Of a stretch of DNA of 6,495 bases, positions 1 to 4,734 are shown in pieces (position 1 is the stretch's first letter; the number at the start of each line of letters is the position of its first letter). The DNA comes from Actinomycetales bacterium (GTDB lineage: Bacteria > Actinomycetota > Actinomycetes > Actinomycetales > Beutenbergiaceae). The position numbers were made by a program, and so were the translations under genes. The notes below the pieces were generated by a model. That model made no database searches. It was not told where the DNA came from and saw only the letters and a program-made list of their open reading frames with translations. The stretch covers positions 1-6,495 of the forward strand of contig JAENWO010000147.1 of NCBI GenBank assembly GCA_016649925.1, read 5' to 3'.

Positions 1-299
1 AGAAGGGGCGTCGGTCCGTGCTCGACGGCGTGCCGGTCACCCTTCCCGCGCTGGCTCGGGCCCAGAAGGTGGTGAGCCGGGCGCGCAAGGCGGGGATCGC
101 CGTCGGAAGTCCGGCGGACGAACGGCAGGACGAACGGCAGGACGAACCGCAGGACGAACCGCAGGACGCGGTGGGCGCGGTGGGCGCGGCGCTGCTCGCA
201 CTCGTGCGCAGGGCCGACGCGAGCGGCGTCGACGCGGAGTCCGCGCTGCGCGAGGCCACCCGGCTGCTTGAGACGCAGGTGCGCGCCGCGGAGGAATGA
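1..299 (+). CDS. mazG: MazG family nucleoside triphosphate pyrophosphohydrolase, C-terminal fragment (5' end outside window)
   Basis: The reading frame is open from the left edge (first full codon at 3) to TGA at 297-299, so this is the last ~98 residues of a longer protein. MazG hydrolyses (d)NTPs to NMP and pyrophosphate in the cytoplasm, cleaning nucleotide pools and modulating ppGpp in some bacteria. The segment RRSVLDGVPVTLPALARAQK aligns by eye with the linker after the first MazG domain of E. coli MazG (SALDDIPRSLPALMRAQK). After it, the second MazG domain is degenerate: the helix that should carry EExxE is replaced by a DERQ/DEPQ repeat, and the remaining ALLALVRRADASGVDAESAL helix pair lacks the acidic metal ligands. 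Such erosion of the second domain is, from memory, common in actinobacterial MazG, so activity would rest on the N-terminal domain outside the window. The position just upstream of eno matches the known mazG-eno neighbourhood of actinobacteria. Confidence 0.85.
   Translation, partial: KGRRSVLDGVPVTLPALARAQKVVSRARKAGIAVGSPADERQDERQDEPQDEPQDAVGAVGAALLALVRRADASGVDAESALREATRLLETQVRAAEE
117..164 (+). repeat. 12-bp tandem repeat, four copies, inside mazG
   Basis: Four consecutive 12-bp units read gacgaacggcag twice and then gacgaaccgcag twice, followed by a partial gacg. They are in frame and encode DERQ-DERQ-DEPQ-DEPQ, an acidic hydrophilic linker within the degenerate second MazG domain. The unit length keeps the frame, so copy-number change would alter only linker length. 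Confidence 0.9.
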
Positions 300-308
300 G
301 CGCAGACC

Positions 309-324
309 CGGGCCGAAGGGCCCG
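309..324 (+). terminator. Short hairpin between mazG and eno, possible weak terminator
   Basis: A perfect 6-bp GC stem (cgggcc / ggcccg) with a gaag loop lies 10 bases after the mazG stop. No T-tract follows. It could attenuate read-through into eno, but a 6-bp GC stem can arise by chance in DNA this GC-rich. The rest of the 97-base gap up to the eno start shows no promoter hexamers that can be called confidently. Confidence 0.3.
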
Positions 325-383
325 ACCCGAGAATGTCCCCGCGGACTATCGTTTGGGGCGCGGACAACGTCAGACACACACGT

Positions 384-390
384 AAAGGAG
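384..390 (+). promoter_or_regulatory. Shine-Dalgarno site of eno
   Basis: The sequence aaaggag, a near-perfect anti-16S match, lies 6 bases before GTG at 397. It fixes the enolase start at 397 rather than at any codon further upstream in the same open frame, which runs back into mazG. Confidence 0.9.
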
Positions 391-396
391 TCACTT

Positions 397-1686
397 GTGG
401 CCAGTATTGAGGCCGTTGGAGCACGCGAGATCCTCGATTCGCGTGGAAACCCGACCGTAGAGGTCGAAATCGCCCTGGAGGACGGGTCGTTCGCCCGTGC
501 CGCCGTGCCCTCGGGCGCGTCGACCGGAGCGTTCGAAGCCGTGGAGCGCCGTGACGGCGACAAGGGCCGTTACCTGGGCAAGGGCGTGCAGAACGCCGTC
601 TCGGCCGTGACCGACGTCATCGCGCCGGAGATCCTCGGGCTGGACGCGGCCGACCAGCGTCATCTCGACCAGACCCTGATCGACCTCGACGGCAGCCCGA
701 ACAAGGGCAGGCTGGGCGCCAACGCGATCCTGGGTGTTTCCCTGGCCGCGGCCCGCGCGTCCGCCGAGAGCGCGAACCTCTCGCTGTTCCGCTACCTCGG
801 TGGCCCGAACGCCCACGTGCTGCCCGTGCCGATGTTCAACATCCTCAACGGTGGCTCGCACGCCGACTCGAACGTCGACATCCAGGAGTTCATGATCGCT
901 CCGATCGGCGCCGGCACGTTCAAGGAGGCCCTGCGCTGGGGCGCCGAGATCTACCACTCCCTGAAGTCCGTCCTCAAGGAGCGTTCCTTGTCCACCGGTC
1001 TGGGGGACGAGGGCGGCTTCGCCCCGAACCTTCAGACCAACCGGGCGGCGCTGGACCTCATCCTCGTCGCGATCGAGAAAGCCGGCTTCGTGGCCGGCCG
1101 CGACGTGGGCCTGGCCCTGGACGTGGCCGCGACCGAGTTCTTCGACGACGGCGCCTACACGTTCGAGGGCAAGGCGACCACGGGCGAGGAGATGATCGCG
1201 TACTACACGTCGCTCATCGCGGATTACCCGCTCGTCTCCATCGAGGACCCGCTGTCCGAGGACGAGTGGGACTCGTGGGGCGCCCTGGTCGCCGCGATCG
1301 GCGACCAGGTGCAGATCGTCGGTGACGACCTGTTCGTCACGAACCCGGAGCGGCTCGCCAAGGGGATCGACCTCAAGAGCGCGAACTCGCTGCTGGTCAA
1401 GGTGAATCAGATCGGTACCCTCACCGAGACGCTCGACGCCGTCACGCTGGCCCAGCGCAACGGCTTCACCGCGATGGTCTCGCACCGTTCCGGTGAGACC
1501 GAGGACACCACGATCGCGGACCTGTCCGTGGCCATCAACGCCGGCCAGATCAAGACCGGCGCCCCGGCGCGCGGCGAGCGCATCAACAAGTACAACCAGC
1601 TGATGCGCATCGAGGACGAGCTGGACAGCTCGGCCCGGTACGCGGGCGCCTCGGCGTTCCCGCGCTGGACGGTCCCGACCCTCTGA
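397..1686 (+). CDS. eno: Enolase (phosphopyruvate hydratase, EC 4.2.1.11)
   Basis: This 429-residue protein has the usual bacterial enolase length. It converts 2-phosphoglycerate to phosphoenolpyruvate in cytoplasmic glycolysis and gluconeogenesis as a Mg-dependent homo-oligomer. The start is GTG, chosen because of the aaaggag site 6 bases upstream and because the protein then begins VASIEAVGAREILDSRGNPT, the canonical N-terminus. Visible active-site features are the mobile-loop SGAST at 39-43, H155 and E164 in the HADSNVDIQE segment, the catalytic acid/base E205 in GDEGGFAP, Mg ligands D242, E283 and D310, the catalytic base K335 in LLVKVNQIGT, the SHRSGET signature at 362-368, and K386 in IKTGAP. 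No key residue is missing. It sits between mazG and a divIC-like gene as in other actinobacteria, with a strong terminator-like hairpin directly behind it, suggesting mostly separate transcription from the division gene. Codon use is strongly GC3-biased, as expected of a highly expressed gene here. Confidence 0.98.
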   Translation: MASIEAVGAREILDSRGNPTVEVEIALEDGSFARAAVPSGASTGAFEAVERRDGDKGRYLGKGVQNAVSAVTDVIAPEILGLDAADQRHLDQTLIDLDGSPNKGRLGANAILGVSLAAARASAESANLSLFRYLGGPNAHVLPVPMFNILNGGSHADSNVDIQEFMIAPIGAGTFKEALRWGAEIYHSLKSVLKERSLSTGLGDEGGFAPNLQTNRAALDLILVAIEKAGFVAGRDVGLALDVAATEFFDDGAYTFEGKATTGEEMIAYYTSLIADYPLVSIEDPLSEDEWDSWGALVAAIGDQVQIVGDDLFVTNPERLAKGIDLKSANSLLVKVNQIGTLTETLDAVTLAQRNGFTAMVSHRSGETEDTTIADLSVAINAGQIKTGAPARGERINKYNQLMRIEDELDSSARYAGASAFPRWTVPTL

Positions 1687-1698
1687 TCCGATCCACGT

Positions 1699-1736
1699 CC
1701 GACGGCGGGTGCCCCACCTGGGGTGCCCGCCGTCGG
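1699..1736 (+). terminator. Strong hairpin after eno, probable intrinsic terminator without T-tract
   Basis: Two 17-base arms (1699-1715 and 1720-1736) pair along their full length, with 15 Watson-Crick pairs and two G-U pairs, around a 4-base acct loop. It starts 12 bases after the eno stop. No run of T follows, which is frequent for actinobacterial terminators. The near-perfect symmetry means it could also act on transcripts from the opposite strand. Confidence 0.8.
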
Positions 1737-1780
1737 CGTGTCCGGGGCCGGTGCGGTCCGCGACTCACGGCAGGACGCTC

Positions 1781-1795
1781 CGCCGGTTTCCGGCG
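1781..1795 (+). other. Small hairpin in the leader of the divIC-like gene
   Basis: The sequence cgccgg-ttt-ccggcg is a perfect 6-bp inverted repeat with a 3-base loop, ending 21 bases before the GTG start at 1817. It may be a leader structure or chance in GC-rich DNA. The rest of the 130-base gap between eno and 1817 holds only the terminator hairpin and no confident promoter motif. Confidence 0.3.
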
Positions 1796-1816
1796 TCGTT
1801 GAGAGACCATGGCTTG

Positions 1817-2500
1817 GTGACTGCCCGACGTCCTTCAGCTCCGCGCGCCCGCACGGGCACCCGCGGTGCTGCCACGACGACGGAGCATGCGGCGCGCGCT
1901 GCGGGGAAGCCCACGGGCACCGGGAGGTCCGGCAGCAAGCCGGCCGGGAAGTCCGGTGGGAAACCGGCCGGGAAGTCCGGTGGGAAGCCCGCTGGGAGGG
2001 GAGCCGCGAAGCCCGCGGGAAAGCCCACCCCGAAGCCGGCCGCGGTCCGACGTGCCGCCTCCGCGCGGAACGCGTCCGCCGTCGTCGAGTCGTCCTCGGA
2101 ACCGAGGCAGATCACGGTGCGAACCATCGTGCTGGTCGTGGTCATCCTCACGGCTTTCATCGTGCTGGCCCCGACGCTGCGTGCCTACGTCTCCCAGCAG
2201 GAGGTGCGGCGCGACCTCAACGCGCAGATCGAGACGGCGCAGGAAGGTACCGAACAGCTGCAGCGCACCGTGGGCCGGTGGGGGGACGACGCGTTCGTCC
2301 GGGCCGAGGCTCGCGAGCGCCTCGGCTTCGTGATGCCGGGGGAGACGCCCTACCGGGTGGTCGACCCCGAGACGGTCACGGGGGTGCCGGTGGACGACGG
2401 CGGCGCGGAGGCGACGGGGCCGGTGACGGTTCCGCAGACCGGCCCCTGGTACCTCACCGTGTGGGACTCGGTGCAGCTGGCCGGCGAGGTGTCGCACTGA
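1817..2500 (+). CDS. ftsB: Septum formation initiator, DivIC/FtsB-like division protein with a basic repeat-rich cytoplasmic tail
   Basis: A 227-residue bitopic membrane protein. Residues 1-97 are cytoplasmic, disordered and very basic, with Lys/Pro/Gly/Ala repeats at about 31-76. One transmembrane helix spans about 101-121 (IVLVVVILTAFIVLA core). A short coiled-coil stretch follows at about 122-152. The DivIC-type globular motif is at about 157-184 (FVRAEARERLGFVMPGE, then YRVVDP). This family forms the FtsQ-FtsL-FtsB (DivIB-FtsL-DivIC) complex that signals septal peptidoglycan synthesis at the divisome. The location after eno and before DUF501 matches Rv1023-Rv1024-Rv1025 of Mycobacterium tuberculosis. 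GTG at 1817 was chosen because the open frame further upstream runs into the eno terminator hairpin and because the product then starts VTARRPSAPRART; the ribosome site (gagag) is weak, and GTG at 1751 is an alternative. The membrane helix and C-terminal domain identify the family confidently; the start is less sure. Confidence 0.88.
   Translation: MTARRPSAPRARTGTRGAATTTEHAARAAGKPTGTGRSGSKPAGKSGGKPAGKSGGKPAGRGAAKPAGKPTPKPAAVRRAASARNASAVVESSSEPRQITVRTIVLVVVILTAFIVLAPTLRAYVSQQEVRRDLNAQIETAQEGTEQLQRTVGRWGDDAFVRAEARERLGFVMPGETPYRVVDPETVTGVPVDDGGAEATGPVTVPQTGPWYLTVWDSVQLAGEVSH
1925..1996 (+). repeat. 24-bp tandem repeat, three copies, encoding the Lys-rich tail
   Basis: Three in-frame 24-bp units (1925-1948, 1949-1972, 1973-1996) encode RSGSKPAG, KSGGKPAG and KSGGKPAG. 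Units two and three are nearly identical at DNA level, while the first has drifted. A degenerate continuation (RGAAKPAGKPTPKPA) follows. This looks like recent unit duplication within a low-complexity tail, and the unit length preserves the reading frame. Confidence 0.88.
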
Positions 2501-3012
2501 TGGGGGAGTCCACCTCCGAGGTGTCGGAACCGGTCAGCGAGCAGGATCTTCAGGTGCTCGCCGAGCAGCTCGGGCGTCCGGCCCGCGGGGTCGTGTCCGT
2601 GGCCGCGCGCTGCGTGTGCGGACGGCCCACCGTGGTGCGCACGGCGCCCCGCCTCGAGGACGGCACCCCGTTCCCCACGTCGTTCTACCTCACGTGCCCG
2701 CCGGCCGTGTCGGCCCTGAGCACCCTGGAGGGCACCGGCGTGATGCGGGAGATGTCGGAGCGGCTGCTCGAGGACCCTGAGCTCGCGAGCGCTTACCGGG
2801 CGGCCCACGAGGACTACCTGCGCCGTCGGGCCGAGCTCGGCAGCGTCGCCGAGCTCGAGAACATCTCCGCCGGAGGCATGCCCACACGGGTCAAGTGCCT
2901 GCACGTCCTCGTCGCGCACTCCCTCGCCGTCGGGCGCGGCGTCAACCCCCTCGGGGACGAGGCGCTGGCGCTGATTCGCGACGTCTGGCGTCCCGAGCGC
3001 TGCACGTGCTGA
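2500..3012 (+). CDS. DUF501 family protein, cysteine-rich, function unknown
   Basis: A 170-residue soluble protein with no signal peptide or membrane segment. Its ATG overlaps the stop of the division gene by one base (TGATG), so the two are probably translationally coupled and co-transcribed. It is recognised as DUF501 from the CVCGRPTVV segment at 38-46, the PTSFYLTCP segment at 59-67, and the VKCLHVLVAHSLAVGRGVNP segment at 131-150. Cysteines are placed at 38, 40, 66, 133, 168 and 170, with His at 135 and 140. Such C-x-C pairs plus CxH could hold a metal or a redox disulfide; that is inference, not established. The family is encoded next to divIC and eno across actinobacteria (Rv1025 in M. 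tuberculosis), which hints at a role linked to division or envelope. The usual downstream neighbour, an exopolyphosphatase, is absent here. Confidence 0.9.
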   Translation: MGESTSEVSEPVSEQDLQVLAEQLGRPARGVVSVAARCVCGRPTVVRTAPRLEDGTPFPTSFYLTCPPAVSALSTLEGTGVMREMSERLLEDPELASAYRAAHEDYLRRRAELGSVAELENISAGGMPTRVKCLHVLVAHSLAVGRGVNPLGDEALALIRDVWRPERCTC

Positions 3013-3139
3013 GAGCCCCGGGCGCCCGTCGACGTCGAGCTCGTCAGTTCGCCGCGACCTCGCCCGGTCAACGTCAAGGGGCTATCCAGAGCACTGCCCC
3101 GCTCGGCTGGTCCTTCTCGGGGCTCTGCGTGTGCCGCGA

Positions 3140-3157
3140 CGGGGAGCTCCTTCCCCG
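3140..3157 (+). terminator. Hairpin downstream of DUF501, possible terminator
   Basis: A perfect 6-bp stem (cgggga / tccccg) with a 6-base loop lies 128 bases after the DUF501 stop. No T-tract follows. It is one of several GC-rich stems in this stretch, and the assignment as terminator is tentative. Confidence 0.3.
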
Positions 3158-3255
3158 CGCTCCAAGACACTGATCAGGTCGTTCCTGGTGCCTTGCCGCA
3201 GGCTGACCGAGAGGGCCCGCGCCCCTTCGGCACACGCTCCATCACGACTTGATAA

Positions 3256-3271
3256 CGATCCGAGCGGATCG
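3256..3271. promoter_or_regulatory. 16-bp palindrome, candidate operator
   Basis: The sequence cgatccgagcggatcg has perfect 7-base arms around a central AG. It lies about 100 bases before the binding-protein start, beside a TTGATA hexamer. Sugar importer operons in actinobacteria are typically controlled by LacI-, GntR- or ROK-type repressors that bind such dyads. The central AG rather than CG is not classic for LacI family. No regulator gene is present in the window to pair it with. Confidence 0.5.
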
Positions 3272-3292
3272 CGTGGAACCGGCGCATAGTCG

Positions 3293-3357
3293 GGGTGCGA
3301 ACTGAAACGGTCAGGTTGGCGAACTGATGCGGTCAAAGCTGCCGGTCGGTCGCACCC
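3293..3357 (+). repeat. 8-bp inverted repeat enclosing two direct repeats, just upstream of the ribosome site
   Basis: The arms gggtgcga (3293-3300) and tcgcaccc (3350-3357) are exact reverse complements separated by 49 bases. The right arm ends 3 bases before the aaaggag ribosome site. If transcribed, the pair could close a 65-base stem-loop that influences access to the ribosome site; if not, it may be a looped operator pair. Chance cannot be excluded for 8-bp arms in GC-rich DNA. Confidence 0.4.
3297..3335 (+). repeat. Two 17-bp direct repeats at 22-bp period, candidate tandem regulator sites
   Basis: The copies gcgaactgaaacggtca (3297-3313) and gcgaactgatgcggtca (3319-3335) match at 15 of 17 positions, and the start-to-start distance of 22 bp places them on nearly the same DNA face. 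Each contains an imperfect dyad TGA-nn-CG-GTCA with a central CG, reminiscent of degenerate LacI-family half-sites. Their position 40-78 bases before the binding-protein start suggests an operator. The binding protein is unknown. Confidence 0.6.
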
Positions 3358-3360
3358 GAT

Positions 3361-3367
3361 AAAGGAG
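3361..3367 (+). promoter_or_regulatory. Shine-Dalgarno site of the sugar-binding protein gene
   Basis: The sequence aaaggag lies 7 bases before ATG at 3375. It has the same core as the eno ribosome site and supports strong translation of the binding protein, which is normally needed in excess over the permeases. Confidence 0.9.
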
Positions 3368-3374
3368 TTGCCAG

Positions 3375-4694
3375 ATGAGGACACGCACTTTGACCGCCAC
3401 GGCCGCCGTCACGGCACTGCTGCTGGGGGCGACCGCGGCCTGTTCGAGCGGCTCGGGCGAACCGTCGAGCGAGGGCGGCGACGTCACGCTCACCTACTGG
3501 GCCAGCAACCAGGGGACGAGCCTGGACAACGACAGGGAAGTTCTCACCCCAGTGCTCGATGCCTTCACCGCGGAGACCGGCATCAAGGTCGAGCTCGAAG
3601 CCATCGGGTGGAACGACCTGCAAACGCGGATCCAGACCGCCGTGACCTCCGGCCAGGGGCCCGACGTCGTCAACATCGGCAACACCTGGGCCGTCTCGCT
3701 CCAGGTGACCGGTGCGTTCCTGCCGTTCGGTGACGCGGAGATGGAGGCCATCGGCGGTGCGGACAAGTTCGTCAGGACCGCGCTCGAGACCGGCGGTGCA
3801 GAGGGCAGCGACCCGACGTCGGTGCCGCTGTACGGCCTCGCCTACGGGTTGTACTACAACAAGGCGATGTTCGCGGATGCGGGCCTGGAGCCCCCGACCA
3901 CGTGGGAAGAAATGGTGTCGGCCGCTCAGGCGCTGACCGATCCCGCGCAGGACAGGTACGGGTTCGCGCTCGCCGCCGGCAGCTACACCGAGAACAACCA
4001 CTTCGCGTTCATCAACGCCGCGCAGAACGGTGCCGAGGTGTTCGACGCCGAGGGCAACCCGACCTTCACCGAGGACGGCGTCGTCGAGGGCATCATGCGG
4101 TACCTCGACCTCATGCAGACCGACCAGGTCGTCAACCCCTCGAACGCCCAGTACGACAACGGCTCGTTCGCGGTCACGGACTTCGCGAACGGCAAGGTCG
4201 CCATGATCCTCAACCAGAACAACGCCAACGCGACGATCGTGGCGAACGGGATGGCCGACGACGCGTACGGCGTCGTCGCGTTCCCGGCGCCCGCGGACGC
4301 CGAGAGCGACGTGGCGAGCCACGTCGCGGGCATCAACCTGTCGATCTTCGCGAACACCGAGCACGAGGACGAGTCGCTGCAGTTCGTCGAGTACATGACG
4401 AGCCCCGAGGTGCAGGAGCAGCTCGGCAAGCCGTTCGCGGCGCTGCCCGTCCTGAACGACGCGGAGGCTGTCTTCACGGACAACCTGGAGGAGGCGGCGA
4501 CGTTCACCGAGATCTACAACACCCGGTCCAAGCCGCTGCCCCTGGTTCCTGCCGAGGACCAGTTCGAGACCACCGTCGGGCAGGCGATGAACGAGATGTT
4601 CGCGACCATCGCCACGGGTGGCACCGTGACCGAGGACGACGTCCGGGCGGCCATGCAGACCGCGCAGGACCAGGTCGCCGCCTCCATTGGCTGA
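3375..4694 (+). CDS. Carbohydrate ABC transporter solute-binding lipoprotein (SBP family 1, CUT1 type)
   Basis: A 439-residue exported lipoprotein that would bind a sugar or oligosaccharide outside the membrane and deliver it to the permeases encoded next. The signal peptide is MRTRTLT followed by a hydrophobic core to about residue 19 and a lipobox-like TAAC with the lipidated Cys at 23; Thr at the -3 position is less usual than Leu but seen in actinobacteria. A flexible Ser/Gly/Glu linker follows to about 36. The fold starts with VTLTYWAS (37-44). Family 1 hallmarks include SGQGPDVVNIGNTW (92-105), YGLAYGLYYNKAMFADAGLE (153-172), PTTWEEM (174-180), FANGKVAMI (270-278) and FVEYMTSPEVQEQLGK (337-352). 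Length is normal for the family. Many Asn, Gln and aromatic residues around 205-285 suit sugar binding. The specific sugar cannot be named from sequence. ATG at 3375 is set by the aaaggag site and the signal peptide. It is first in an operon with two permeases. Confidence 0.95.
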   Translation: MRTRTLTATAAVTALLLGATAACSSGSGEPSSEGGDVTLTYWASNQGTSLDNDREVLTPVLDAFTAETGIKVELEAIGWNDLQTRIQTAVTSGQGPDVVNIGNTWAVSLQVTGAFLPFGDAEMEAIGGADKFVRTALETGGAEGSDPTSVPLYGLAYGLYYNKAMFADAGLEPPTTWEEMVSAAQALTDPAQDRYGFALAAGSYTENNHFAFINAAQNGAEVFDAEGNPTFTEDGVVEGIMRYLDLMQTDQVVNPSNAQYDNGSFAVTDFANGKVAMILNQNNANATIVANGMADDAYGVVAFPAPADAESDVASHVAGINLSIFANTEHEDESLQFVEYMTSPEVQEQLGKPFAALPVLNDAEAVFTDNLEEAATFTEIYNTRSKPLPLVPAEDQFETTVGQAMNEMFATIATGGTVTEDDVRAAMQTAQDQVAASIG

Positions 4695-4734
4695 CGCCCG
4701 CCGACGCGCCCGCGCGTCGAAGGGCGGCGGTCAC

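Larger units (their letters stand above)
3013..3374. other. 362-bp intergenic regulatory interval between DUF501 and the sugar importer operon
   Basis: No convincing gene is seen on either strand. The left half holds several imperfect GC-rich hairpins: gccccg at about 3094-3099 against cggggc, the small stem at 3140-3157, and a 9-pair stem with one mismatch and one wobble at 3207-3215/3222-3230. Any of these may terminate the DUF501 transcript. The right half (from about 3240) is less GC-rich and holds the palindrome, the direct repeats and the inverted repeat listed separately, so it is the likely promoter and operator of the importer operon. TTGATA at 3249-3254 resembles a -35 hexamer and CATAGT at 3285-3290 a weak -10, but their 30-base spacing does not make one promoter, so no start site is called. 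Confidence 0.7.

Noticed and set aside
268..396. Upstream extension of the enolase frame into mazG
   Set aside because: The extension has no family similarity, overlaps the end of mazG, and lies ahead of a strong aaaggag site that fits GTG at 397.
391..1485. Long minus-strand open frame opposite eno (364 residues)
   Set aside because: It lies fully antisense to an unmistakable enolase. Its product is rich in Arg, Val, Asp, His and Gly, as expected from the reverse frame of GC3-biased codons, and shows no recognisable domain.
3013..3030. Palindrome cgggcgcccg just after the DUF501 stop as a terminator
   Set aside because: The 10-base palindrome has no loop and cannot form a stable RNA hairpin of useful length.
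2895..3173. Small + strand open frame spanning the end of DUF501 and the intergenic region
   Set aside because: Its Arg/Pro/Ala-rich product is what an out-of-frame reading of this GC-rich DNA gives. It has no ribosome site or recognisable motif, and half of it overlaps DUF501.
3249..3290. TTGATA and CATAGT as one sigma-70-type promoter
   Set aside because: The hexamers are 30 bases apart, far outside the usual 16-19, so they cannot be a single standard promoter. No better pair was found by eye.
3333..4364. Minus-strand open frame opposite the binding-protein gene (343 residues)
   Set aside because: It is an antisense shadow with biased Arg/Val/Asp/His composition, covering the signal peptide and conserved motifs of a clear lipoprotein gene.
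4687..4734. TTG start for the first permease overlapping the binding-protein stop
   Set aside because: It has no good ribosome site and would add 16 Arg/Ala-rich residues. GTG at 4735 has agggcgg at proper spacing. It remains possible but less likely.
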